Part shown: positions 7,896 to 17,021 of the stretch, one piece after another
Layout: each line of letters begins with the position of its first letter
Position numbering within the stretch: the first letter of the stretch is position 1
The notes under the pieces: generated by a model
Seen by the model: only the letters and a program-made list of their open reading frames with translations
Told to the model about the DNA's origin: nothing
Database searches by the model: none
Assembly (NCBI GenBank): GCA_905197045.1
Contig: CAJJXG010000008.1
Location: 1-51,792 of the forward strand
DNA: 51,792 nt
Source of the DNA: an uncultured Caryophanales bacterium
GTDB taxonomy: Bacteria > Bacillota_I > Bacilli_A > RFN20 > CAG-826
Direction: 5' to 3'
Translations under genes and position numbers: made by a program

Positions 7896-8353
7896 TACTT
7901 ATTACCTCCTAAACTTTTGAAAGTTAAGACTTCTGGGTTTTGAGCAGCGTGTTTGTGTTCAGCACCTTTGTAAACAAATAATTTCTTATACATTTGTCTT
8001 CCAAGTCTTCCTTTTGGGAGCATACCCCAAACAACTCTTTCAAATAATTCTTCAGGATATCTTTCAAGCATATCCTTAAGAGTTCTAACACGTAAACCAC
8101 CATTATAACCACTTGCGTTATAATATTTTTTATTTAATGGTTTATGAGTGCCATTGATCTTAACCTTTTCGCAATTGACAACGATAATGTAATCGCCACA
8201 ATCTTGATTTGGTGTCCAAGATGGTTTTTCTTTACCCATTAAATAAACGGCAATTTCACTTGCTAAACGACCTAATGGTTTGTCTGTTGCATCGACGACA
8301 TACCACTTGCGAACAATCTCTTCTTTTTTTAAACTTGTAGTTTCTCTGTTCAT
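7895..8353 (-). CDS. rplM: 50S ribosomal protein L13
   Basis: A 152-aa product with the L13 signature: WYVVDATDKPLGRLASEIA, GDYIIVVNCEKVKING, and the RVVWGMLPKGRLGRQMYKKL region. The start is taken at ATG 8353, which has GGAGG 8 bases upstream; the in-frame ATG at 8368 contains that ribosome site and is therefore unlikely. It is transcribed from the promoter at 8420-8448, with a ~60-base leader that can fold, and leads into rpsI. Confidence 0.97.
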   Translation of the reverse strand: MNRETTSLKKEEIVRKWYVVDATDKPLGRLASEIAVYLMGKEKPSWTPNQDCGDYIIVVNCEKVKINGTHKPLNKKYYNASGYNGGLRVRTLKDMLERYPEELFERVVWGMLPKGRLGRQMYKKLFVYKGAEHKHAAQNPEVLTFKSLGGNK

Positions 8354-8413
8354 CTCACTATCCTCCATAAAACTTAAAATCTTACCGGGACTTTAATTTT
8401 TTAGATTAGTGTC
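8354..8413 (-). promoter_or_regulatory. possible ribosomal-protein (L13-type) mRNA leader
   Basis: The ~60-base 5' region of rplM contains AATCT and AGATT, which can pair around a loop containing GTCCCGGTA just before the ribosome site. Many Firmicutes have an autoregulatory L13 leader at this spot. A match to that RNA family is assumed from position and fold, not shown. Confidence 0.4.
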
Positions 8414-8419
8414 TTGACA

Positions 8420-8448
8420 ATTATAATGTTTTCACATATGCAAGTCAA
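8420..8448 (-). promoter_or_regulatory. strong housekeeping promoter of rplM-rpsI
   Basis: On the minus strand, TTGACT (8448-8443), a 17-base spacer, and TATAAT (8425-8420). This is close to the full consensus and fits a highly expressed ribosomal operon. Confidence 0.88.
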
Positions 8449-8596
8449 TGTTTTTTACCTTTTAAAAGTCAATCCAAGAATATCGAAATCAAGCCATTCC
8501 TTAAAATGAAATAATTTATTAAAAAAGCGATTAAATAGGTATTTTTATGTCTTTCTTAATTTGAGAATATATTATTTTTTATAGTCTTAATGCTTG

Positions 8597-10276
8597 CTAT
8601 TTATTTTGAAAATAGACAATAAATTCTGTGCCTTCTAAAACTTTCGATTTAACTTCAACTTTAAAACCATAATTTAGACAAATATGTTTAACAATCGCAA
8701 GCCCAAGACCTGTTCCGCCTTGCTCACGACTTCTGCCTTTATCTACTCTAAAAAATCTTTCAAAAATTCGGCTTAAATTTTTAGCTTCAATCCCAATTCC
8801 ACTATCCTTTACGCTTATATAATTTTTGTTAAGGTTAACGTAAATTTTCCCTTTTTCCTTATTATATTTAATAGCATTACTTATTAAATTTCTAACTAAG
8901 CGATCAAAGTCTTTTGGAACCATTTTTAAAGAAACACTACTAAGTTTTAATGAACAAGTTATTTCTTTTTCATTAAGTAAATATTCAAAAGAATAGACGA
9001 TATCTTTAACCATTTCTTTTGCATCAACATCAACTTTTTTCTCCTTAGACATGTTATATTCTAAAGATGAAAGAGCAAGCATATCTTCAATCACGCTTTC
9101 CATTCTTTTACTCTCTTTAATTACAGCTTCTCTTGCTCTGGCCATTTCTTTTTCATCATCAATTAAGCCATTTTCAATCATCTCTTCATATCCAATAATT
9201 GTTGTAAGTGGCGTCTTTAATTCATGAGAGGCATTTTGAAAAAATTCTCTTCTAATTTTTTCATTTAACCTATCTTCTGTTACATTAAAAAAGATTATTC
9301 CAATTCCGCTTTTTCCACTTTTATCAAGCCATCTTAAATCAATTTTTGTGAGTAAAAATTGATAAATTCGACCTTCAATTTGCTTATCAAAAGTGCTTGA
9401 ATTATAGCGAAAAGCCTGCAAAACTGCATTATTTAATTCATCACCTAGGGCTAAAGCGCGGAAAGACTTCTTTAAGGTAAATTCTTTTTTTAAGCCTAAT
9501 TTTTCAAGCGCAAATTTATTAATTAAAACGCAATTATTGTCTCCATCTAAAACAATAAATCCTTCTTCGATTGAATCTAAAATGTAATCTGTTTTGTCTT
9601 TTTCGGATTTAAGTTTTTCAATTTGATCTTTAATTACTTCACTTGTTTGAGTAAGAGTTTTATCAATTATTTTATACCCATCATCAGTTGATAAGTCATA
9701 ATTTAAATCAGCTATTTTCTCTAACTCTAATACATTTTCTTTAAGGCGCGATAAGGCTTTTTTATATGCTCGATATTTAATAAATCCATAAGTTAAGTCA
9801 ATTACTAAAATTACAGCACTACCAATAATTAAAATATAAAAAGAGGTGCTTTCTATATTTGAGCGAGGTAAACCTACTCTTATAAAACCTACATCACTTT
9901 TTAAGACATAATAAAGTACGCTATATCCTAAAGTTAAGGAATCTTTGTAGTAATAATTATTGCTGTTATTTTCTAATTCAACTAAACGATCTTCTTTAGC
10001 TGCAATTAAATCATCATTATTAATTTCAAGAAGAACTTCAGCCTCTTCATCAAAAATTGTAACTCTTAAATCGATAACGCTTGAATATATCTTTGTTATA
10101 TCTTCATAACTTTCACCATTATCAATAGCTAAACTTACATTATCAGCATATGTTTTTAAGCGAGTTCTGGCTTCTGAATTTGAAAGAATAAAAGATGTAG
10201 AAAAAGAACTTACTAAAATAATAAGTGTTAAAAAGAAAACAAAAAGAAAATCAATAATGACACTTTTTTTATTCAT
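8597..10276 (-). CDS. phoR: phosphate-operon sensor histidine kinase, PhoR type
   Basis: A 559-aa membrane kinase. TM1 is at residues ~9-30, then an extracellular domain of ~110 aa, TM2 at ~150-170, and a PAS domain at ~225-330 (ILDSIEEGFIVLDGDNN). The HisKA box is NASHELKTPLTTIIGYEEMI. The ATPase has NLISNAIKYN (N box), DSGIGIEAKN (G1) and GGTGLGLAIV (G2). It should phosphorylate the PhoP-type regulator encoded just before it; the two genes overlap by 8 bases. It is the last gene of the pst-pho operon. The layout matches PhoR, which reads phosphate status through PstSCAB and PhoU. Confidence 0.9.
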   Translation of the reverse strand: MNKKSVIIDFLFVFFLTLIILVSSFSTSFILSNSEARTRLKTYADNVSLAIDNGESYEDITKIYSSVIDLRVTIFDEEAEVLLEINNDDLIAAKEDRLVELENNSNNYYYKDSLTLGYSVLYYVLKSDVGFIRVGLPRSNIESTSFYILIIGSAVILVIDLTYGFIKYRAYKKALSRLKENVLELEKIADLNYDLSTDDGYKIIDKTLTQTSEVIKDQIEKLKSEKDKTDYILDSIEEGFIVLDGDNNCVLINKFALEKLGLKKEFTLKKSFRALALGDELNNAVLQAFRYNSSTFDKQIEGRIYQFLLTKIDLRWLDKSGKSGIGIIFFNVTEDRLNEKIRREFFQNASHELKTPLTTIIGYEEMIENGLIDDEKEMARAREAVIKESKRMESVIEDMLALSSLEYNMSKEKKVDVDAKEMVKDIVYSFEYLLNEKEITCSLKLSSVSLKMVPKDFDRLVRNLISNAIKYNKEKGKIYVNLNKNYISVKDSGIGIEAKNLSRIFERFFRVDKGRSREQGGTGLGLAIVKHICLNYGFKVEVKSKVLEGTEFIVYFQNK

Positions 10277-10949
10277 TCTTCATTTTATAGCCAACGCCAT
10301 AAATCGTTTGAATTAAATCGGCGTTATCTTTTCCAATCTTTTTTCTTATTTCTTTTATATGCATATCAAGAATTCTTGTTTCATAACTTTTTTCACTACC
10401 CCAAAGCATTGAAAAGAATTCATCACGGGTAACAGGTTCCCCTTTTCTTTTAAATAAAAGATGGAATATTTTAAATTCACTATTTGTAAAATGGATTACT
10501 TCATTATTCAATAAAAAATTATTATTGGTTGCATCAAAACTAATATTTCTAATATTATAATTTTCTTTTTTGATTTGTCTTCTAGCTCGAGCATTAACGC
10601 GACTTATTAACTCTAATATATCAAAAGGTTTAGCAATATAATCATCAGCACCTAAATCTAGACCATCAATTTTATTAATAGTAAGATTTTTTGCACTAAT
10701 TATGATGATTTGAATTGCATCATTACTTTCATCGCTTCTGATTTGTTTTAATATTTCTTCTCCTGTTGCATCAGGTAACATTAAATCAAGAAGAATCATG
10801 TTAGGTTTTCTTTCTTTAAAGTGAGTAATAAAATCAGCAAAGTTATAAAAACTTTGAATCTCATACCCTTGTTTAGACAAAGCAAGAGAAATTATATGGG
10901 AAATATTTCTGTCGTCTTCTAATGAATAAATTAGATAAGATTTGTTCAT
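10269..10949 (-). CDS. phoP: OmpR-family response regulator, PhoP/PhoB type
   Basis: 226 aa. The receiver domain has EDD near residues 11-13, the phospho-acceptor in ILLDLMLPD, and the switch residues IIISAKN and IAKPFD. The C-terminal winged helix (residues ~130-226) has FTNSEFKIFHLLFKRKGEPV, RILDMHIKEIRKKIG and IQTIYGVGYKM. It lies 5 bases after phoU and overlaps phoR. It should bind TTTACA-type direct repeats like those in front of pstS. Confidence 0.92.
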   Translation of the reverse strand: MNKSYLIYSLEDDRNISHIISLALSKQGYEIQSFYNFADFITHFKERKPNMILLDLMLPDATGEEILKQIRSDESNDAIQIIIISAKNLTINKIDGLDLGADDYIAKPFDILELISRVNARARRQIKKENYNIRNISFDATNNNFLLNNEVIHFTNSEFKIFHLLFKRKGEPVTRDEFFSMLWGSEKSYETRILDMHIKEIRKKIGKDNADLIQTIYGVGYKMKNE

Positions 10950-10954
10950 ATTGA

Positions 10955-11599
10955 TTATATTATCACTTTATCTTTGTAATAACCATTTTGAATGTAAATG
11001 GCCCATTCAGCAATATTACTTGCATGATCAGCAATTCTTTCAACATATTTAACTAAAAGAGTTGTATAGATTACATAAGCATCATTTAATGCATATTTTT
11101 CTTTTGAAACAGGAATTTCACTTAAAAGTTCAAGATAAAGTGCATCGACAATATCATCTCTTTTAATTACATCTTTTGCTAAATCTGGATTAGCGCTGGC
11201 TAAAGATTTATATGCATCGTTAACCATTGATAAAGCAACTTCAATTATACGAGCGATTTTTTGAGAGCGATAAGCCTCTTTTGCTTTATATAAATTTTTG
11301 CTAACCCAGGCAATATCTTCAGCATGATCTCCAAGTCGCTCAATATCTTCAACAAGTTTAAAAATACCCGTTACTTTACGTAAATCGCTTGCAAAAGGTC
11401 TTTCTTTTAAAATAACAAGTAGACAATCTTCTTCAACTTGTCTTTCAAGTTTATCAACTAAATCATCATTTATTTTTTCTTCATCAGTGTTTTTTTCATC
11501 TTTATAATATGAAAAAGCATTATTTAAATATGAAATAGTTAATTCAAACATCTTTAAAAGATTGTTATTAATTAAATCAATTTTCCCCTTTAATTCCAT
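10955..11599 (-). CDS. phoU: phosphate transport regulator PhoU
   Basis: A 214-aa all-helical protein with two PhoU repeats. Metal-site motifs are ERLGDHAEDIAW and its second copy ERIADHASNIAEWAIYI. It links the PstB ATPase to the PhoR kinase and damps Pho signalling when phosphate is plentiful. Its start overlaps the pstB stop by one base. Confidence 0.93.
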   Translation of the reverse strand: MELKGKIDLINNNLLKMFELTISYLNNAFSYYKDEKNTDEEKINDDLVDKLERQVEEDCLLVILKERPFASDLRKVTGIFKLVEDIERLGDHAEDIAWVSKNLYKAKEAYRSQKIARIIEVALSMVNDAYKSLASANPDLAKDVIKRDDIVDALYLELLSEIPVSKEKYALNDAYVIYTTLLVKYVERIADHASNIAEWAIYIQNGYYKDKVII

Positions 11600-12453
11600 T
11601 ATCCAAATCTCCCTGTAATATAATCTTCGCTACGTTTATCGCGTGGATGAGCAAAAAATTCTTCGGTTTTATTAAATTCAACAAGTTCACCTAACATAAA
11701 AAAGGCAGTATAATCGCTAATTCTAGCGGCTTGTTGCATGTTATGAGTAACAATTATAATTGTATACTTTTTCTTTAATTCTTTTATCAATTCTTCAATT
11801 TTTAATGTTGCAATTGGATCAAGAGCACTAGTTGGTTCATCCATTAAAATAACATCTGGAGACATTGCAATTGTTCTTGCAATACAAAGTCTTTGTTGTT
11901 GTCCACCACTTAAAGAAAGACCGCTTGCATCAAGTCGATCACTAACTTCATCAAAAAGAGCACTGTCTTTTAAAGATTGTTCAACAATTGAATTAAGTTT
12001 TTCCTTGTTTTTTACGCCTTGGCAGCGTGGACCATAACAAATGTTATTTCTTATGGACATTGGAAAAGGATTAGGTTGTTGAAAAACCATTCCAACCTTA
12101 GTTCTTAAAAGAATTGTATTGATATCATCTATATCCTGGCCATTATATTTAATTTCTCCAGTTATTTTACATCCATCAATTAAATCATTCATACGATCAA
12201 AACAGCGTAAAAGAGTTGATTTTCCACATCCTGATGGTCCAATAAAAGCTGTAACCTTATTTTTTAAGATATCTATATTTATATTTTTTAATGAATGTTT
12301 TTCACCATTATCATAAAAAAGGTCAACATTACGACATGAAAAAACGATATTATCTGGATTTTTAAATTCTTCATCCTCAAGTAAGGTGTTATTTAAGTTG
12401 TTATCTTTAGTTATAGCAACTTCTTCTTTATTTACATTTTCTAATTCAATCAT
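11599..12453 (-). CDS. pstB: phosphate ABC transporter ATP-binding protein
   Basis: 284 aa. Walker A GPSGCGKST, Q-loop VFQQPNPFPMSI, signature LSGGQQQRLCIARTIA, Walker B VILMDEPTSALDP and the H-loop VTHNM are all intact. The FQQPNPFPMSI stretch is specific to PstB. About 30 acidic, Asn-rich residues come before the usual start. It powers phosphate import through PstA and PstC and sits 4 bases after pstA. Confidence 0.96.
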   Translation of the reverse strand: MIELENVNKEEVAITKDNNLNNTLLEDEEFKNPDNIVFSCRNVDLFYDNGEKHSLKNINIDILKNKVTAFIGPSGCGKSTLLRCFDRMNDLIDGCKITGEIKYNGQDIDDINTILLRTKVGMVFQQPNPFPMSIRNNICYGPRCQGVKNKEKLNSIVEQSLKDSALFDEVSDRLDASGLSLSGGQQQRLCIARTIAMSPDVILMDEPTSALDPIATLKIEELIKELKKKYTIIIVTHNMQQAARISDYTAFFMLGELVEFNKTEEFFAHPRDKRSEDYITGRFG

Positions 12454-12456
12454 TGA

Positions 12457-13752
12457 TTATTTTGCTCCTTTAAATCTATTTAAACGAAGTGAAATAAGTT
12501 TTACGAGTAAAGATAAAACTAAAACTACAATAAGTATAATAATTGCAATTGCGCAGGCTGCTTGATATCGAGGAGCTTCTCCTCCAAGAATTACATAAAT
12601 ATGAACAGCAAGCGAAGCATAACCGTTTGTAAATGATGCAGTGTTTCCAATAGTTGAACCCATTGCAAAAACAAGTGCTGCTGATTCTCCAATTATTCTT
12701 CCAATTGAAAGAAGGGTTGAAGTTAATATACCAGGTAAAGCATTTGGTAAAACTATTTTAAATGTTGTTTGAGTTCTACTTGCTCCTAAAGCTAAAGAAG
12801 CTTGTGTCAAACTTTTTGGAATAACATTAATTGACTCTTCTGTAGTTTTAACAATTGTTGGAAGAAGCATTATCGCCATCGTTAATGAACCTGAGAATAT
12901 GTTTCCTCCGCTTGTCCCGCTAACTGCATTAACAAAAGGAATAAAGATAATTGCTCCTGCTAAACCAAAAATAATTGAAGGAATACCACTTGTAACATCA
13001 ATTAATGTTCTAATTCCTTTTGTGATTGGGCCATTTTTAGCGTAAACTCCTAAGTAAATTGCTGCTCCTATTCCTAAAGGAAGTGAGAATAATAATGAAA
13101 AAGCGATTAAAAGAAGAGTTGTAAGCAAAGATCCTCTTATACCTTCGCCTCTAGTTTGATAATTGCTTCCAAAAACATATTCCGCTTTATCTAATTCTTC
13201 AGCCATTTCTTGAGCAGATAAATCTGAGCCATTTAATTGTTCAAAATCCATTCCATCAGTACTTATTGAAATGTAGTTACAATAATAATCTGAGGTAATA
13301 GTAACTTTTTCTCCTTTTGGATTTACGAAATCATTAAAAGGTGAATTTTCTTCAATATGAACAACATAGACAACATTATTTTGTAAATTGTCCTTACCAT
13401 CTTCAAAAGCTACACCCCATTTTGAAGAAAAATATTCGGCATTTGTGGAGTTTTCAAATGTTAAATCACCTGGTGCTTCAATCATTCCTTCTTCTGGAGC
13501 TAATGTTAAAGACTCAGCTGTATAATCGCTACTTATAAAATCCCAGGTTAAAGTACTAGCACCAGTTGTAAAAATATAAACAACCATCCAGATTAAAATT
13601 GCTACTGTAAATAAACCAAAAAGAATGGTGCTTCCATTTATTCCAGCATCTTTAATCTTTCTTTTTATAAATACTTTTTTGGTCTCTTTAGGTAAGTCTT
13701 TAAAGGACTTATCAACCTTAAATTTATTTTTTATTCTTTCTAAATTTATCAT
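12457..13752 (-). CDS. pstA: phosphate ABC transporter permease PstA with large extracellular insertion
   Basis: 431 aa, against about 280-300 for usual PstA. TM1 is at ~41-63. Residues ~66-205 form an extra soluble segment rich in Asp, Glu, Tyr and Asn (it includes NNVVYVVHIEENSPFNDFVN and YYCNYISISTDG). The ordinary five-helix core follows, starting at GEGIRGSLLTTLLLIAFSLL, with the coupling-helix region ASLALGASRTQTTFKIVLPNA. The topology puts the insertion outside the cell, where PstS docks. The gene overlaps the pstC end by 29 bases. The insertion is not recognised. Confidence 0.92.
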   Translation of the reverse strand: MINLERIKNKFKVDKSFKDLPKETKKVFIKRKIKDAGINGSTILFGLFTVAILIWMVVYIFTTGASTLTWDFISSDYTAESLTLAPEEGMIEAPGDLTFENSTNAEYFSSKWGVAFEDGKDNLQNNVVYVVHIEENSPFNDFVNPKGEKVTITSDYYCNYISISTDGMDFEQLNGSDLSAQEMAEELDKAEYVFGSNYQTRGEGIRGSLLTTLLLIAFSLLFSLPLGIGAAIYLGVYAKNGPITKGIRTLIDVTSGIPSIIFGLAGAIIFIPFVNAVSGTSGGNIFSGSLTMAIMLLPTIVKTTEESINVIPKSLTQASLALGASRTQTTFKIVLPNALPGILTSTLLSIGRIIGESAALVFAMGSTIGNTASFTNGYASLAVHIYVILGGEAPRYQAACAIAIIILIVVLVLSLLVKLISLRLNRFKGAK

Positions 13753-14782
13753 TTATATAAGTCCTCATTAATGCAATATCACTACTAAAGAAATCAGCAA
13801 CTTTTTTATAAAATGGGGTGCTATTTTTAGTTTTGATAGTATCCATCTTGTTTTTAATTAAATTTAAAATTGATGTAATCACTAAAATTACAAGAATTAA
13901 AACAATACCAAGAGAAAAACGAACATCATATCCAATACCTGTAGCTTCTCCAATTCCACTAAGCATTGCACTAGTTAAAGTCATTCCAGGATTAAGTGGA
14001 TTATAAAATCCAGTACCCAAAGCGTTATTTCCAATAACCATTTGGACCGCAGTTGCTTCTCCTAAAGCACGCCCTATTCCAAGAATAATCCCTGCAAAAA
14101 TGCCACTTTTTGCTGAAGAAATAACAATTTTAAGATTTGTTTGAGCCTTGCTTGCTCCTAAAGCAATTGAAGCATCTATCAGTCTTTTATCAACTGCTTC
14201 AAGGGCATTTGTTGAAACCATTGTCATTGTTGGAATTGACATTAAGGCTAAAACAAGTGAAGCTGATAAAATTGAATTACCTGCAAAAGTTTGAATAGGT
14301 AAACTAGCAATAATTGGACAAATTACACCCATTCCAAAAATACCAAAAATAACAGAAGGAATAGATGATAATAATTCAACACAAGTTTTAATAATTCCTT
14401 TAGTGCGTTTTGGTGCCATTCTCACAATAAAAAGAGCGGTAAAAATTGAAACCGGAACGCTAATTAATAAAGAAATTAAAGTTGAATATAAAGTTGTAAG
14501 AAGAAGAAAACCCATTCCACCTTCGCCATTATATAGCCAACGTGGATTAGTAAAAAATAAACCTAAATTTTGGTTTACTGTTTCTCCTTCAACAAGTGAA
14601 TAATTTCTAAAGAAAGGTTCAATACCTTTTTCTAAGATAAATATCACAATGAAGACAACAAAACTTGCACACAATATAGCAATAAAGAGGAAGATTAACC
14701 TCACTATTCGATCGGTCAAATCCTTCCTCTTAAATTTTTGATCTTCGGTTGTTATATTTTCTTGTTTGCTCTTATCTAGCAT
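13724..14782 (-). CDS. pstC: phosphate ABC transporter permease PstC
   Basis: 352 aa. TM1 lies at ~32-55 and is followed by a short extracellular part; five core helices follow. The conserved segments are SSIPSVIFGIFGM and DASIALGASKAQTNLKIVI, the latter being the loop that meets PstB. The length is close to normal. A ~50-residue basic tail follows the last helix. It lies 18 bases after pstS. Confidence 0.95.
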   Translation of the reverse strand: MLDKSKQENITTEDQKFKRKDLTDRIVRLIFLFIAILCASFVVFIVIFILEKGIEPFFRNYSLVEGETVNQNLGLFFTNPRWLYNGEGGMGFLLLTTLYSTLISLLISVPVSIFTALFIVRMAPKRTKGIIKTCVELLSSIPSVIFGIFGMGVICPIIASLPIQTFAGNSILSASLVLALMSIPTMTMVSTNALEAVDKRLIDASIALGASKAQTNLKIVISSAKSGIFAGIILGIGRALGEATAVQMVIGNNALGTGFYNPLNPGMTLTSAMLSGIGEATGIGYDVRFSLGIVLILVILVITSILNLIKNKMDTIKTKNSTPFYKKVADFFSSDIALMRTYINDKFRKNKK

Positions 14783-14800
14783 AACCTCTTTTTCTTTTAA

Positions 14801-15826
14801 TTAGGCAGCAAGAGCATCAATGAAAGCTTGCCAGGTTTTAACTTCACCTTTATAAGATTTAACTAAAACTGCAGCTGTTACGTTAGTGACTTTTGTATTT
14901 TTAGCATTAACAATTGGGACAACAGCATCTCTACAAATTGCACCGTGGAAGTTTTTTTCTTCATTAAGTTGTTTTAATTCGCTATCTTTAATTTCTCTTG
15001 ATAAGAAACCGATTTCATATTGTTTGTTGTCCTCGTTTTGTCCTAAAACACCATTAACAGCATCGCCAGATCCTTTTTGATTTGGAGTAACTATACAACC
15101 AGTTTGTTCTTTAAATGCACTAGCTAATCCGTTTAAAACATTTAAAACAGATGTTGAACCACAAGCATTGATTGTAACTCCTTTTATATCAAGATTTGGG
15201 TAATCTTTTTCTTGAATTGTTTTCCAACTTTGAGCTTTTGCAACACTAGTTGTTAAAATTCCGCCTTTAGCAGCAATTGCAGATAATCCTTCTTTTGATT
15301 TAGTCATAAATGCAACAAAAGCATTTTTAGCAAGAGCATTTTTTGCACTTAAAACATCATCACTTGCAACAACAAAGTTGAAGTTTCTTTGTAATTTATA
15401 AGATCCATCAACAACTGTATCTTGAGTTGCTTCAACTCCTTCATAAGTTAAACCTTTAATTGTGCTAACTGTATCAATTGAATCAAGTGAACAATATCCA
15501 AGACCATATTCGTTGCTTCCAACGACTTGCATAATGGCAGCATTGCTAGATTGAGATGAAACTACAACATCATCATTCCACACATCTTCTTTTGCAACAT
15601 CGCCATATCCGATTCCTTCAAAGAAGCATTCTCTTGTTCCGCTTCCTTTTTCTCTTGAATAAAGGATAATATTTTTTGATGCATCAAATGTGTCACCAGT
15701 ATTTGTATTATCGTTATTGTTGTCATTTCCTGTATCATCAGTTGTTGGTTCTCCACCACACGAGACGATTGTTGCTCCTAATACACCTGTAAGAGCTAAA
15801 CTGCAAAGTAATAAAATCTTTTTCAT
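14801..15826 (-). CDS. pstS: phosphate-binding lipoprotein PstS, circularly permuted
   Basis: A 341-aa lipoprotein: signal peptide 1-22, lipobox IVSC with Cys23, then an acidic Asn/Thr-rich linker to about 47. The fold order is reversed against the PstS family. Residues 53-195 match the usual second half: SREKGSGTR (57-65, normally mid-protein), QVVGSNEYGLGYCSLDSI, VDGSYKLQRNF, then the helix ending AAKGGI. Residues 213-341 match the usual first half: ACGSTSV (221-227, the phosphate-binding GSST turn), AFKEQTGCIVTP, KGSGDAVNG, and a last VKTWQAFI (usual ITNWK). Each half occurs once. The start at 15826 has GAGGAG 6-8 bases upstream. It leads the operon. Confidence 0.93.
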   Translation of the reverse strand: MKKILLLCSLALTGVLGATIVSCGGEPTTDDTGNDNNNDNTNTGDTFDASKNIILYSREKGSGTRECFFEGIGYGDVAKEDVWNDDVVVSSQSSNAAIMQVVGSNEYGLGYCSLDSIDTVSTIKGLTYEGVEATQDTVVDGSYKLQRNFNFVVASDDVLSAKNALAKNAFVAFMTKSKEGLSAIAAKGGILTTSVAKAQSWKTIQEKDYPNLDIKGVTINACGSTSVLNVLNGLASAFKEQTGCIVTPNQKGSGDAVNGVLGQNEDNKQYEIGFLSREIKDSELKQLNEEKNFHGAICRDAVVPIVNAKNTKVTNVTAAVLVKSYKGEVKTWQAFIDALAA

Positions 15827-15888
15827 TTTTTTCTCCTCTTCACGACAATAACTATATAGAGAAGAAAACTTAAGAAAAATCATACAAA

Positions 15889-15933
15889 TGTAAAAAATTG
15901 TAAAGAAAATGTAAATTTTACACTCTTTACAAT
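15889..15933. promoter_or_regulatory. Pho-type operator in front of pstS
   Basis: TGTAAA occurs at 15889, 15899 and 15910, i.e. TTTACA direct repeats 10-11 bases apart on the pstS strand. TTTACA in the other orientation occurs at 15917 and 15926. Together they make nested palindromes: TGTAAATTTTACA at the centre and ATTGTAAAG / CTTTACAAT as outer arms. Firmicute PhoP binds TT(A/T)ACA-type direct repeats with 11-base period. It lies 63-107 bases before the pstS start. Confidence 0.7.
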
Positions 15934-15976
15934 TTTTACTTATTAAGGATTAAAAATATATTTAAATGTATAGAAA

Positions 15977-16852
15977 TTATTTAATATTTAAAGATTTAAT
16001 ATGCTCTTTTAATCCTTCTTTAAATTCATCACGAGCTAAAGCTACATCAATAATTGCTTCTAAATAGCCTAATTTATCACCACAATCATAACGTTTGCCG
16101 ATAAAATCATAATAATAAACAGCTTCTTTTTTCATAATTTGAGCAATTGCATCAGTTAATTGAATTTCTCCACCAGCTCCTTTTGGTGTATGTTCAAGTT
16201 CATCAAAGATTTTAGCGTTAAAAACCCATTTACCTAAGCTAGCAAGATCACTAGGAGCTTCTTCAATTTTTGGTTTTTCAACAATTCCAGAAAGTTCATA
16301 AAGTCTCTCATCAAGTTGCCCTTTAACTTTCATGGCTCCATATTTAACAATGTTTTCATGTTTTACTTTTTGACCACCAACAATTGTTTTACCATCAACT
16401 TTAATAAAAGCATCCACTAATTGTTTAACAGGAGAATCTCCATTATAGGTACAAATATCATCTCCACAGCAGACAACAAAATTATCATCTTTAACAACAC
16501 TTTTCGCTTGTAATACAGCGTGTCCTAAACCAAGTTGTTCATGTTGAATAACATAATGAAATTTTGCCTTTGTTGCAATTTTGTGAATTAAAGATGCATA
16601 TTCATCTTTATTATGTTCTTTTAAATCTTTTTCATAAGCTTCATCTAAAGAGTAATACTTTTTAATATCCTCTTTGCCTTCTGAAATAACAAAGACAATA
16701 TCACTAATTCCAGCTTCTAAACATTCTTCAACAATATAATCTAGAGTTGGTCGATCAACAATTGGACACATCTCTTTAGCAACGCCTTTTGTGATAGGCA
16801 AAAACCTTGTTCCCTTGCCAGCGCAAGGAATAACAGCATACTTAACTTTCAT
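15977..16852 (-). CDS. galU: UTP--glucose-1-phosphate uridylyltransferase
   Basis: 291 aa from the start at 16852 (MKVKYAVIPCAGKGTRFLP), with AAAGGA about 10 bases upstream; the longer in-frame start at 16915 adds non-family residues. Family motifs: AGKGTRFLPITKGVAKEM (nucleotide binding), VEECLEAGI, QLGLGHAVLQAK, and YDCGDKLGYLEA. It makes UDP-glucose from glucose-1-phosphate, the co-substrate GalT needs, so it complements the gal genes 20 kb away as well as envelope glycan synthesis. It appears to be a single-gene unit. Confidence 0.95.
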   Translation of the reverse strand: MKVKYAVIPCAGKGTRFLPITKGVAKEMCPIVDRPTLDYIVEECLEAGISDIVFVISEGKEDIKKYYSLDEAYEKDLKEHNKDEYASLIHKIATKAKFHYVIQHEQLGLGHAVLQAKSVVKDDNFVVCCGDDICTYNGDSPVKQLVDAFIKVDGKTIVGGQKVKHENIVKYGAMKVKGQLDERLYELSGIVEKPKIEEAPSDLASLGKWVFNAKIFDELEHTPKGAGGEIQLTDAIAQIMKKEAVYYYDFIGKRYDCGDKLGYLEAIIDVALARDEFKEGLKEHIKSLNIK

Positions 16853-17021
16853 ATAATTAAATTCCTTTAATGAATTTATTATAAACAACTTAATCAATAA
16901 ATAGTAGGTTTTCACTACAATTAGTATGTGTCTAGATACTTATTTTTTCGTTTTTCTAACTTAAAAACCTCGCAAATATCAACTATTTCTTAAAAAGGTT
17001 TATGTTTTAAACAAATTTAGA

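Noticed and set aside
14801..15826. PstS as a truncated or duplicated protein instead of a permuted one
   Set aside because: Each half-domain is present once and in full, with signal peptide, lipobox and linker in frame; only the order is changed.
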